The translations under genes and the position numbers were made by a program. A stretch of DNA of 64,000 bases, from the NCBI GenBank assembly GCA_019116965.1, contig DXAT01000082.1:1-64000 (forward strand), given 5' to 3'. The notes beneath the pieces were generated by a model. The model ran no database searches. It was not told the DNA's origin and was given only the letters and a program-made list of their open reading frames with translations. The DNA comes from Candidatus Coprenecus pullistercoris (GTDB lineage: Bacteria > Bacteroidota > Bacteroidia > Bacteroidales > UBA932). Below are positions 1 through 6,846 of this stretch, piece after piece (position 1 is the first letter of the stretch; every line of letters begins with the position of its first letter).

Positions 1-448
1 TGTGGATGTCGCATATCTTGTGCAGGGTCATGAATACCGGAGCGAATATCGAGTTCATGGCCACCGAGACGCAGAAGGCCACCAGCACCTTCTGCCAGCA
101 CATCGGCCCGGCGAGGAACTCAGTTGCGCCGGTCAGTCCCATGTACTCCAGGAATGCCGGAGTACCGGACGAGAAGATGATCATCGCCATGTTGATGCCC
201 ATGCCGAGGATGCCCCAGACCAGCATCTTGGATATCAGGCCGAAGCCCTTGTAGTAGTAACGTCCGGTGGTGATACGCGCCCCCAGCATCTCACCGGCGG
301 TCGAGAGCACCGCGAACTTGATGAAGCTCACGATCATCCCGTGAGCGGCGTTGAAACTCTTATAGGCCTCGTAGACAGGCTCCGAAAGCACGAAGGGCAG
401 GAACACCGCCACCACCGCGCAGGCAAATAATATATCCGCTTTTTTCAT
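1..448 (-). CDS. Integral membrane protein, possibly Mpv17/PMP22-like (3' part outside window)
   Basis: The minus strand opens with ATG at 448 and stays open to the window edge, giving about 149 residues of the N-terminal part. It begins MKKADILFACAVVAVF and shows four hydrophobic stretches (about residues 5-22, 38-55, 72-95 and 115-140), so it is an inner-membrane protein. Bacteroidales proteins of this appearance are usually filed under the Mpv17/PMP22 family; that assignment is from memory of the family and the diagnostic C-terminal part is not in the window. A TATATTCG -7 box lies four bases before the start and an eight-base-arm palindrome lies further upstream. Function is unknown. Confidence 0.65.
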   Translation of the reverse strand, partial: MKKADILFACAVVAVFLPFVLSEPVYEAYKSFNAAHGMIVSFIKFAVLSTAGEMLGARITTGRYYYKGFGLISKMLVWGILGMGINMAMIIFSSGTPAFLEYMGLTGATEFLAGPMCWQKVLVAFCVSVAMNSIFAPVFMTLHKICDIH

Positions 449-452
449 GCGG

Positions 453-460
453 CGAATATA
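453..460 (-). promoter_or_regulatory. -7 promoter box for the membrane protein
   Basis: On the minus strand this reads TATATTCG, a one-base variant of the Bacteroidetes -7 consensus TAnnTTTG. Only four bases separate it from the ATG, so the transcript would start at or next to the start codon. Confidence 0.45.
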
Positions 461-494
461 CTACATTTATTTCTCATCACACCGTTTATGCATT

Positions 495-513
495 TTTGGA
501 GTCCAACTCCAAA
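495..513. promoter_or_regulatory. Palindrome TTTGGAGT-cca-ACTCCAAA
   Basis: A perfect inverted repeat with 8-bp arms and a 3-bp spacer. It lies about 50 bp upstream of the membrane-protein start and beside the displaced DUF362 end. No T-run follows on either strand that would make it a convincing terminator. It could be an operator for the membrane-protein gene or part of the element junction. Confidence 0.4.
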
Positions 514-519
514 TTTACA

Positions 520-569
520 TAAACTACTGCTCCGCGACAAACGGCTTCAGGTCCTTGACGGCCTCCACG
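520..569. repeat. Left copy of a 50-bp direct repeat (displaced 3' end of the DUF362 gene)
   Basis: Bases 520-569 match 1591-1640 at 45 of 50 positions. Read on the minus strand this copy encodes EAVKDLKPFVAEQ-stop, exactly the C-terminus of the DUF362 protein at 1595-2692. The four differences within those codons are all synonymous (GAG/GAA, CCG/CCC, TTT/TTC, GCG/GCA). It is joined to no upstream reading frame, so it is an orphan gene end. Together with the right copy it flanks the DUF3791/DUF3990 cassette. Confidence 0.85.
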
Positions 570-640
570 CTAGAGCTGCTACTTTTTATTTATTTGCACC
601 TTTTTCCACCAGGGTAAACTTATGATGTCCGATTTATTCT

Positions 641-648
641 TATTTTTG
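641..648 (+). promoter_or_regulatory. -7 promoter box for toxin-antitoxin-like module 1
   Basis: TATTTTTG matches TAnnTTTG and lies 14 bases before the ATG at 663. It is inside the repeat-flanked segment, so the cassette appears to carry its own promoter. Confidence 0.5.
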
Positions 649-662
649 TGGAAAATGACGAT

Positions 663-887
663 ATGTCCCGTACTGAGAAAAATAAACTTGAGTATACAGT
701 TGCGCTGATAGCCGACTTCGCTGCTGCTTTTAATCTGAGCAAAAAGCAGGCATACAACTATTTGCAGCGCTTCAAGGGACTTGATTTCTTTTTCACTCAC
801 TACAATGTGATGCATACACAGTCCTTCGAGGACACTATCAGCGACCTCGTCCTGGTATGCAGTCGGAACGGAGGGCGATTGGCATGA
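663..887 (+). CDS. DUF3791 family protein, module 1
   Basis: A 74-residue protein, MSRTEKNKLEYTVALIADF..., with the pattern of the DUF3791 family: an aromatic/acidic N-terminal helix, then a helix-turn stretch LSKKQAYNYLQRF, then a C-terminal helix with the MHTQS...D segment. The ATG at 663 is chosen over an upstream in-frame GTG at 648 because that GTG overlaps the -7 box. Its stop TGA overlaps the start of the next gene as ATGA. Families in this position are usually regarded as antitoxins or regulators of the downstream DUF3990 protein; that role is inference, and no activity can be read from the sequence. Confidence 0.8.
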   Translation: MSRTEKNKLEYTVALIADFAAAFNLSKKQAYNYLQRFKGLDFFFTHYNVMHTQSFEDTISDLVLVCSRNGGRLA

Positions 888-1363
888 GACTGTATCACGG
901 ATCAAATGTGACAATAGAGCGACCGGACTTATCGCGTTCAAAGCCTTTCAAGGATTTCGGCCGCGGTTTCTACCTTTCCCACGACCCCGTTCAGGCACAG
1001 GAAAGAGCTGCACAAGTCGTAGACTTGTTGAAACAAGGAAGCCCTTCGGTAACCATTTTTGAATGGAACGAGGATGATGCCATTGCTGACGGGTTAAAGA
1101 TAAAACGGTTTGACGATTACTGTGAGGAATGGGCGGAATTTGTATTGAAGAACCGTGACCGTCATCAACCACAGCCTGTGCATGACTATGATATTGTAGT
1201 CGGCCCTATTGCCGATGACGGTGTGACATTTCAGCTCAGAAGATATACCGACGGTATTATCACGATGAGGCAATTAGTCGAAGAACTGCGGTATGCCAAA
1301 GGACTGACTATCCAGTATTTCTTCGGGACAGACAGGGCATTATCCTATTTAAGCAGAATATGA
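884..1363 (+). CDS. DUF3990 family protein (ADP-ribosyltransferase-like, putative toxin), module 1
   Basis: A 159-residue protein with the signatures YHGS (residues 4-7) and DFGRGFYLS near residue 27, characteristic of DUF3990. To my knowledge this family belongs to the ADP-ribosyltransferase fold, where the first motif contributes the NAD-binding histidine. The C-terminus ends YFFGTDRALSYLSRI, as expected for a full-length member. ATG at 884 overlaps the stop of the DUF3791 gene by four bases, and its own stop overlaps the third gene by four bases, so the three are translationally coupled. An upstream start at 857 exists but would lie deep inside the preceding gene. The toxin role is inferred from fold and operon form. 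Confidence 0.8.
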   Translation: MRLYHGSNVTIERPDLSRSKPFKDFGRGFYLSHDPVQAQERAAQVVDLLKQGSPSVTIFEWNEDDAIADGLKIKRFDDYCEEWAEFVLKNRDRHQPQPVHDYDIVVGPIADDGVTFQLRRYTDGIITMRQLVEELRYAKGLTIQYFFGTDRALSYLSRI

Positions 1364-1590
1364 GACTGAACAGCAGACAGATAGAGCATTTGCAGGAAGC
1401 ATTGACGGTAGAGTTGACCCAGATGCTTATGGAGAACTGGGGCTACAGCATGCAGGAAGCATTGACGGTCCTCTACAACTCCGATACCTTTGAGCGTCTT
1501 TCAGATCCTGCCACCGGACTTTATTTTCAAAGTGCCGGATATGTCTACGACTATCTTCAAAACGAACTCACTTCAGGCAAGATTTCCTGA
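1360..1590 (+). CDS. Small third protein of DUF3791/DUF3990 module 1
   Basis: A 76-residue, mostly helical acidic protein. Its core EALTVLYNSDTF...LSDPATGLYFQS...VYDYL is matched by the third gene of module 2 (EALQLFYGSKT...LHDKETGLYLYG), so this is a genuine conserved component. The start overlaps the DUF3990 stop as ATGA. The stop TGA ends at 1590 and the right copy of the 50-bp repeat begins at 1591, so the gene abuts the element boundary exactly. A perfect 19-bp repeat lies within the gene (1391-1409 and 1451-1469). Function is not known; it could be a second antitoxin subunit. Confidence 0.75.
   Translation: MRLNSRQIEHLQEALTVELTQMLMENWGYSMQEALTVLYNSDTFERLSDPATGLYFQSAGYVYDYLQNELTSGKIS
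1391..1469 (+). repeat. Perfect 19-bp direct repeat, 60-bp period, inside the third gene of module 1
   Basis: TGCAGGAAGCATTGACGGT occurs at 1391-1409 and 1451-1469. Both copies are in the same frame and encode QEALTV, so recombination between them would remove exactly 20 codons in frame. Confidence 0.9.
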
Positions 1591-1640
1591 TAAACTACTG
1601 CTCTGCGACGAAGGGCTTCAGGTCCTTGACGGCTTCCCCG
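1591..1640. repeat. Right copy of the 50-bp direct repeat (3' end of the intact DUF362 gene)
   Basis: This is the counterpart of 520-569 and is continuous with the complete DUF362 reading frame. The pair brackets about 1.02 kb holding the whole three-gene cassette. No integrase, transposase or terminal inverted repeat lies between the copies. Confidence 0.85.
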
Positions 1641-2692
1641 ACGGTGATGCGCCGGCCACCGTTGTCCAGGTCGATGATGATGTAACGGTCATTGCCCATG
1701 CCGAGTTCCTTCATGTAGGAAAGCTGACGCAGGCCGTGACGGGACTCGATGCGCTCCACCAGGGCATGGTGCTCCTCCTCGGTCATGGCGTAGACCATGT
1801 CCACGCAGGCCTGGTCGATGGCCAGTATGTCGGTCGAGGCGAGGATACCCACATTGGGGGTAACCACAGGTTCGGCGGTCACGCCCTCGCAGTCGCAGGA
1901 GACGGACATGTTGCGCATCACATTGACATATGTTATGTGCTTGCCGAAATAGTCCGTTATCGCCTTGCTGGACTCGGTCATGCGCTCCATGAACTCCTCC
2001 TCGGAGATATCCCACTGGTCGTTCTGGCCGGGAGTGGTGTGGATCCAGGCCTTGCCTATGCGGCCGTCAGCGCAGCCGATGCCGATGTTCTTGCTGCTGC
2101 CGCCGAAACCTCCCTTGGAATGTCCTTTGAAATGGGTGAGAACGACCATCGAATTGTAGTCGGTGATGTGGCTGCCCATCGACATGCGGTCGAACCACTT
2201 GCCGCCTTTCACCGGCAGGGTCAGGGTGTCCTCCTCGTCCATGATGTCCACGGGGCAGAAGGTCCATCCGTTGACTTCCAACGTCCTGCGGTGCTGCTCG
2301 GTAGTGTAGCGGTCGCCTGTGTAGTAGGTGTTTGTCTCAACAATAGTGGCGTCGGGGATATCTTTTTCAATCAGCTCTTTCACCCACGAACTGGGGATAA
2401 TGTTAGGGCCGTTCTGCTCGCCGGTATGCAGTTTCACTGCCACACGGCCCACGATGTCGCCGCATACTGCCTCGTAGGCCTTCCTCAGTCCCTCCGAGCT
2501 GAGGTCGCGGGTAAAATAAACAATCGACTCGTTGCCGGTACGCTCCCCATAGGACACATACTTGTTGCCGTCCTTTCCGGGCACAGGCTCAGCCATCTGA
2601 GCATTCTGGGCGCATGCCGCCGACCCTGCTGCCAGCACGCCCACCATCATAGCTGTAATCATTGCGCGTCTCATATCTTGTATTTTAAACAT
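1595..2692 (-). CDS. Secreted DUF362 domain protein
   Basis: A 365-residue protein beginning with a signal peptide (hydrophobic MITAMMVGVLAAGSAACA) and followed by a DUF362 domain: the segments VAVKLHTGEQ, ETNTYYTGDRYTT, LTHFKGHSKGGFGGSSKNIGIG and ASTDILAIDQACVDMVY are typical. Many family members carry ferredoxin-type cysteine motifs; none is evident here, so this is a stand-alone DUF362 protein. A -7 box TATTTTTG lies 17 bases before the ATG. Its last 14 codons are duplicated at 520-569, on the far side of the DUF3791/DUF3990 cassette. The biochemical role of the family is uncertain. Confidence 0.85.
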   Translation of the reverse strand: MFKIQDMRRAMITAMMVGVLAAGSAACAQNAQMAEPVPGKDGNKYVSYGERTGNESIVYFTRDLSSEGLRKAYEAVCGDIVGRVAVKLHTGEQNGPNIIPSSWVKELIEKDIPDATIVETNTYYTGDRYTTEQHRRTLEVNGWTFCPVDIMDEEDTLTLPVKGGKWFDRMSMGSHITDYNSMVVLTHFKGHSKGGFGGSSKNIGIGCADGRIGKAWIHTTPGQNDQWDISEEEFMERMTESSKAITDYFGKHITYVNVMRNMSVSCDCEGVTAEPVVTPNVGILASTDILAIDQACVDMVYAMTEEEHHALVERIESRHGLRQLSYMKELGMGNDRYIIIDLDNGGRRITVGEAVKDLKPFVAEQ

Positions 2693-2709
2693 TTCACCAG
2701 AATACGCCG

Positions 2710-2717
2710 CAAAAATA
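2710..2717 (-). promoter_or_regulatory. -7 promoter box for the DUF362 gene
   Basis: Minus strand TATTTTTG, 17 bases upstream of the start at 2692. Confidence 0.45.
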
Positions 2718-2795
2718 GCACTTCCAAACTTACCTACGGCAACCCGTATAACTGATAAATGTGCCTGAATTACCTGAACTTGGTTCTCGGCTGAC

Positions 2796-2836
2796 CGATT
2801 ATAAACGATTATAGCCGTTTATAACCGTTTCGATTA
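2796..2836. promoter_or_regulatory. 10-bp-phased repeats upstream of rhuM, candidate operator
   Basis: Four successive 10-bp units read CGATTATAAA, CGATTATAGC, CGTTTATAAC and CGTTTCGATT. The first two are near-inverted relative to the third (CGATTATAAACG against CGTTTATAACCG, one mismatch to the reverse complement). Helical phasing on one DNA face, 24-65 bp before the -7 box, suggests a cooperative regulator-binding site. Confidence 0.5.
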
Positions 2837-2859
2837 TGGATAATCCCGTAACATCTTCC

Positions 2860-2867
2860 TAAATTCG
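2860..2867 (+). promoter_or_regulatory. -7 promoter box for rhuM-PLD
   Basis: TAAATTCG, a one-base variant of TAnnTTTG, ends three bases before the ATG at 2871. Confidence 0.4.
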
Positions 2868-2870
2868 CGC

Positions 2871-3746
2871 ATGGAAAACAAGGGAGAGATCATAATGTAC
2901 CAGCCTGACGAGGAAGTGAGGCTGGAGGTGCGCATGGAGGATGAGACCGTATGGCTGACACAGGCGCAGATGGCAGAGTTGTTTAAGACAACTCCTCAGA
3001 ACATTACAATACACATTCGAAGTATTTACAAAGAGCACGAACTGGAGAAACTGTCAACTTGTAAGGATTATTTACAAGTTCGAATAGAAGGTAAACGAAA
3101 AATTCAAAGATTGCAGAAGTTTTACAACCTTGATGTCATCATCTCAGTAGGTTACAGGGTAAAATCCATAAGAGGTACTCAGTTCCGTCAATGGGCAAAT
3201 AAAGTGCTGAAGGAATATCTGTTGCAAAACAACTCCGTGAATCATCGCCTTACTGAACTGGAGCATACTGTAGCCGAACACTCGAAGAAAATCGATTTCT
3301 TTGTGCGGACATCCCTGCCGCCGGTCGAGGGCATCTTCTTCAACGGACAGATATTCGATGCCTACAAGTTCGCTACAGACCTTATACGCTCGGCCAGGCA
3401 GTCCATAGTTCTTGTCGACAATTACATAGACGAGTCAGTCCTGCTGATACTCAGCAAAAGAGACATGGATGTCTCAGCCACCGTCTACACCGGGCACATA
3501 AGCCCTCAGCTCCGGCTGGACATAGACCGGTTCAACTCGCAGTATCCGCCCGTCGAAATCCGAACCTGCACGAAATCCCATGACCGTTTCCTAATCATCG
3601 ACGGCTCAGAAGTCTTCCACATAGGAGCATCCCTCAAAGACCTGGGCAAGAAACTCTTCGCCTTTTCGAAACTCGATATTCCGGCATCTGTTATTTTTGA
3701 ATGGCTCCAGACTACCGTTCCCGATAATCCAACACCAAAAGAGTAG
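2871..3746 (+). CDS. RhuM family protein with C-terminal phospholipase-D-like domain
   Basis: A 291-residue protein. Residues 1-130 are a RhuM (virulence RhuM) domain: VRLEVRMEDETVWLTQAQMAELF, then YNLDVIISVGYRVKSIRGTQF and RQWANKVLKEYLL. After a coiled-coil linker (about 125-145), residues 150-285 resemble the PLD-like domains of bacterial regulatory and defence proteins, with one H237-D-R-F-L-I-I-D motif and HIGASLKDLGKK near the end. A complete HxK motif is not present, so phosphodiesterase activity is uncertain. RhuM proteins are frequent in mobile and defence-rich regions of Bacteroidetes. The upstream phased repeats suggest tight regulation. A decayed RhuM-like fragment also occurs near 51.98 kb. 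Confidence 0.8.
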   Translation: MENKGEIIMYQPDEEVRLEVRMEDETVWLTQAQMAELFKTTPQNITIHIRSIYKEHELEKLSTCKDYLQVRIEGKRKIQRLQKFYNLDVIISVGYRVKSIRGTQFRQWANKVLKEYLLQNNSVNHRLTELEHTVAEHSKKIDFFVRTSLPPVEGIFFNGQIFDAYKFATDLIRSARQSIVLVDNYIDESVLLILSKRDMDVSATVYTGHISPQLRLDIDRFNSQYPPVEIRTCTKSHDRFLIIDGSEVFHIGASLKDLGKKLFAFSKLDIPASVIFEWLQTTVPDNPTPKE

Positions 3747-4181
3747 GTGCCTAATCGTAATATTCCACAACAGTGAAACTGACCGACGGAAATACGCCTG
3801 CCGCCTCTGAACAAACTTCTATCTGTTTTTCGCAGAAAGTAATATTACACTGATTATCAACCTGTCGTGACATAATTGCAAAAACAGATACAGGGGGTAT
3901 ATCTACGAAAAGGAATATTTATGGGTGGCATCTGTTATTCTCAGCATGAAGCATATACTTAACAAACAGGGCATTACGCAATTCTCACGAAAACAGATCG
4001 CATCTATGCTTTCCGCAACGGCACTGAATCGTGGGAAACGCTGCCGTTGTGGCAAAGGGGCAGGCGACCATGCAGGCGAAGAGGCAGAAACCAGACAGGC
4101 GACCATGTAGAAAGCGACGGAACAAACCGAAACAGGCCAAAGGCAGAAACAGAATAGACCGGACAGAAAGCAGCCGCCCTG
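3747..4181. other. 435-bp region without a convincing gene
   Basis: No reading frame here has family features. A 61-codon + strand frame (3925-4110) becomes low-complexity (RGKRCRCGKGAGDH...) and is not supported. The segment 4060-4175 repeats short GCAGAAAC and CAGGCGACCATG words, which looks like degraded or slipped DNA. Read as a non-coding remnant between the accessory edge and the YczE-kinase gene. Confidence 0.5.
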
Positions 4182-5531
4182 CTATTTGAGGTCCTTCGAG
4201 GCGCGGAGGATGGTGTCAACCGCCCCGTCGATGCCCACTCGGTCAGTGTTGACCACTAAGTCATATTCGCCGATATCGGTCCACTGGCGGCCGGTGTAGC
4301 GGCGGTAGTGGTTGGCACGGCCTGAATTGACCCGTTCGACTTTCCGTGCTGCATCTTCCTCGGAGATATTGAACCGGGAAGCGACACGGGCAGCGGCCGA
4401 GTCAGGGCCGGAAGTGACGAAGACACGAAGGACATGAGGATTGTCCCGGAGAATCCAGTTGCCGAGACGGCCTATGATGACGCACGGGCCGTGATGAGCC
4501 AGCTCCCGTATCGTCCGGCTCTGACTGACATAGATAGCGTCATCCTTCGACGGGTTCATCGAGACAGGTATGCCGCTGTCCTCGAAAATCATCTCCCAGA
4601 GCTTGCCGGTGGATATATTCTGCTCGTTCTCGGCCACAAACTCAGGTGTGCGTCCCATCTGCTCGGCGGTCCTGTCTATAATCTGGCGATTGTAGCAGGG
4701 GCAGCCCAGACGGCGGGCCACTTTCTCGCCCACCTCATTGCCACCGCTGCCGTATGTACGGGCGATGGTAATCACTCGGTGAGAAGCCCAGATGGCAGCC
4801 TGCTGAGCCTGAGCTGAAGCCCTGGCCGCACGCTCGGACCGTGGAATGAATATCCGGTCCAGCCACCCGATCCGGGGCGAGAACACCCGCACCATAAAGC
4901 CCACATAGAACATCGACACGAGGGTACCCGGCCCGATCATCTTCCAGTCCCAGTGCCCGAAGAACACGAACATGAACACCACACCGACTGACACCAAAAA
5001 TGTGTCGGTACATATCTTGACCTTACCGAAATCCTTCTTCAGGAACTTCGCTATCGCCAGCGGAAATCCCTCACCGGCCAGCATCAACGAGTCGCAGCGC
5101 ACCTCGCAGGCAATACCGAAGGCCAGGATGGCTCCTCCGATAAGCAGCTCCACGAATCTGAGCGGATACCCCACCGCCGGATTGATGTCGAAAGGCACCT
5201 GCAGGAAACCGGTCAGCCACATGGTCACATCGGTGTACAGTCCGAAAAGGAACGAGACGAGTATCTGGGTCAGCTGCCGTTTCTCGAAGTCCTTGCGCAG
5301 CAGCAGTATCTGGGTCAGGATAAAGAACACGTGCATACATATCGTGAGCTGCCCCATGGTGAGGCTCATCCCGGGCACCAGCGACAGGACATATGGAGGG
5401 GACGAGATAGGCGACGAACCGAGATTAGCCCTGATGGACAGGGATGTACCGAATGCTATAACGAACAGGATCACCACGAAACTCAAGTAGCGCCGGATCC
5501 ACTCCGCCCTGCTTCTCCTGATATTGCTCAT
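4182..5531 (-). CDS. YczE/YitT-like membrane protein fused to a cytidylate-kinase-like domain
   Basis: A 449-residue protein from the ATG at 5531. The open frame extends 58 codons further upstream, but that stretch has no family features and runs over the divergent gene. Residues 1-225 hold five or six membrane helices of the YczE/YitT type (RRYLSFVVILFVIAFGTSLSIRANLG, then repeated hydrophobic stretches). From about residue 252 a soluble domain follows with VITIARTYGSGGNEVGEKVARRLG, the P-loop-like start of cytidylate-kinase-like proteins, then VIIGRLGNWILRD, an arginine-rich lid (NSGRANHYRRYTGRQW) and YDLVVNTDRVG. The fusion suggests a membrane-bound phosphotransfer function whose substrate is unknown. 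Confidence 0.82.
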   Translation of the reverse strand: MSNIRRSRAEWIRRYLSFVVILFVIAFGTSLSIRANLGSSPISSPPYVLSLVPGMSLTMGQLTICMHVFFILTQILLLRKDFEKRQLTQILVSFLFGLYTDVTMWLTGFLQVPFDINPAVGYPLRFVELLIGGAILAFGIACEVRCDSLMLAGEGFPLAIAKFLKKDFGKVKICTDTFLVSVGVVFMFVFFGHWDWKMIGPGTLVSMFYVGFMVRVFSPRIGWLDRIFIPRSERAARASAQAQQAAIWASHRVITIARTYGSGGNEVGEKVARRLGCPCYNRQIIDRTAEQMGRTPEFVAENEQNISTGKLWEMIFEDSGIPVSMNPSKDDAIYVSQSRTIRELAHHGPCVIIGRLGNWILRDNPHVLRVFVTSGPDSAAARVASRFNISEEDAARKVERVNSGRANHYRRYTGRQWTDIGEYDLVVNTDRVGIDGAVDTILRASKDLK

Positions 5532-5560
5532 GTCTTTCAACTCTTCGATTAAACCGGGCG

Positions 5561-5568
5561 CAAAATTA
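5561..5568 (-). promoter_or_regulatory. -7 promoter box for the YczE-kinase gene
   Basis: Minus strand TAATTTTG, 29 bases before the ATG at 5531. It supports that start over the longer frame, whose first codons lie upstream of this box. Confidence 0.45.
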
Positions 5569-5580
5569 CTCAGAATGTCG

Positions 5581-5588
5581 TATCTTCG
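5581..5588 (+). promoter_or_regulatory. -7 promoter box for the GNAT-Ogt gene
   Basis: TATCTTCG, a one-base variant of the consensus, 13 bases before the ATG at 5602. Confidence 0.4.
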
Positions 5589-5601
5589 TACTGCAAATAA
5601 T

Positions 5602-6762
5602 ATGGAAACAACTACCGTCATAGAAACACAACGGCTGCAGCTGCGCGAGATGACCCCAGCCGACCGGCCGGCACTGTGCCGCATCCTGCAGGACAGCGAA
5701 GTCATGTACGCCTACAACGGCCCGTTCTCCGATGAGGAAGTGGACGAATGGCTGGAGAGGCAGCTCGCCCGATACCGGCAGTGGGGCTACGGCCTCTGGG
5801 CAGTGGTGCTCAAGGCCACCGGAGAGATGATAGGCCAATGCGGCCTGACCCTCCAGCAGTGGAACGGCCGGGAAATGCTGGAGGCCGGCTATCTTTTCCA
5901 ACGCTCCCACTGGCATCAGGGCTACGCCACGGAAGCCGCCGGCGCCTGCATGGACTACGCCTTCGGCACCCTGAACTCCCCATTGGTCTGCTCCATCATC
6001 CGGGACAATAACCTCCCCTCGCAGCAGGTGGCCCTCCGCAACGGCATGACCCGTCAGGCAGGGGTAATGGTCAAGCACTACCGAGGCGCCGAGATGCCCC
6101 ACTGGCTCTTCGTCAAGCCCAGAACAATACGGACTGTCCGGTACCAGTCACCGTGCGGAGAGATGATGCTGGGGGCTGTCGGCGACCGGCTATGCCTCTG
6201 CAACTGGACTCAGGAGCTGCATCCGGGAAGGGTGGAGCAGCGGCTACGGACTCTGCTTAAAGCGGAATTCGAGGACTGTGGGCAAATAACGGAGACCACT
6301 GCAAGCCAGTCCTGGCAATCCGAAGGCGGCGATATCCCGGAACAATGCAGGACCTCCATGCCCGAGATTCTGCGGCGGACTGTCCGGGAACTGGACGAAT
6401 ACTTCCGAGGAGAGCGCAGGGAATTCGACATTCCCCTCCTGCTGGCCGGCTCCGACTTCCAGAAGTGCGTCTGGCAGCAGCTCCCCAGCATCCCCTACGG
6501 ACAGACAGTGTCCTACGGTGAGCTGGCCGCCGCCATCGGATCCCCCAGGTCCGTCAGGGCAGTGGCCAATGCCAACGGCGCCAACGCCATCTCGATCATC
6601 CTCCCCTGCCACCGTGTCATCGGCAGCGACGGTCGCCTCACCGGCTACGGCGGAGGCCTCAGGGCCAAACAATATCTGCTCAACCTGGAATTTACAGAAT
6701 GTATGCGCATCGGACAAACACAGCAACTATCTATATCCCAGATAAATAACCCTCAAGTCTAA
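5602..6762 (+). CDS. GNAT acetyltransferase fused to O6-alkylguanine-DNA alkyltransferase (Ogt)
   Basis: A 386-residue two-domain protein. Residues 1-165 are a RimJ/RimL-type GNAT domain (TQRLQLREMTPADRPALCRIL, GYLFQRSHWHQGYATEA, NLPSQQVALRNGM). Residues 175-370 are a methylated-DNA-protein cysteine methyltransferase: FQKCVWQQLPSIPYGQTVSY, GSPRSVRAVANANGAN and the active-site ILPCHRVIG with C336 as the methyl acceptor, then GYGGGLRAKQYLL. All key Ogt residues are present. The start is placed at 5602 because upstream codons overlap the divergent promoter. Fusion of a GNAT domain to a suicide repair enzyme is unusual; the acetyl acceptor is unknown. Confidence 0.88.
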   Translation: METTTVIETQRLQLREMTPADRPALCRILQDSEVMYAYNGPFSDEEVDEWLERQLARYRQWGYGLWAVVLKATGEMIGQCGLTLQQWNGREMLEAGYLFQRSHWHQGYATEAAGACMDYAFGTLNSPLVCSIIRDNNLPSQQVALRNGMTRQAGVMVKHYRGAEMPHWLFVKPRTIRTVRYQSPCGEMMLGAVGDRLCLCNWTQELHPGRVEQRLRTLLKAEFEDCGQITETTASQSWQSEGGDIPEQCRTSMPEILRRTVRELDEYFRGERREFDIPLLLAGSDFQKCVWQQLPSIPYGQTVSYGELAAAIGSPRSVRAVANANGANAISIILPCHRVIGSDGRLTGYGGGLRAKQYLLNLEFTECMRIGQTQQLSISQINNPQV

Positions 6763-6846
6763 TGGATTTCGACTGGTTTCAAGCCCTCGAAATCCATCAG
6801 CTATAACAGAAACATATTGACTAACAAGATATTACATAAAATCAAG

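Noticed and set aside
571..1590. Insertion sequence or transposon as the vehicle of the first module
   Set aside because: No transposase, no terminal inverted repeats and no short target duplication; the flanking repeats are 50-bp gene ends instead.
1490..2755. A 421-codon + strand open frame
   Set aside because: It runs antisense to the DUF362 gene, which has a signal peptide, family motifs and a promoter; the + strand frame has no recognisable features.
3925..4110. A 61-codon + strand frame with an (R/K/C)-rich tail
   Set aside because: No -7 box, no conserved domain, and the tail follows low-complexity GCAG-type repeats.
4063..4118. Short repeated CAGGCGACCATG words, considered as a CRISPR-like or other array
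   Set aside because: Only two copies with irregular spacing and no unique spacers; no cas genes anywhere in the window.
4182..5705. Longer 507-codon version of the YczE-kinase gene
   Set aside because: The extra 58 codons overlap the promoter and coding start of the divergent GNAT-Ogt gene, and a -7 box lies just upstream of the shorter start.
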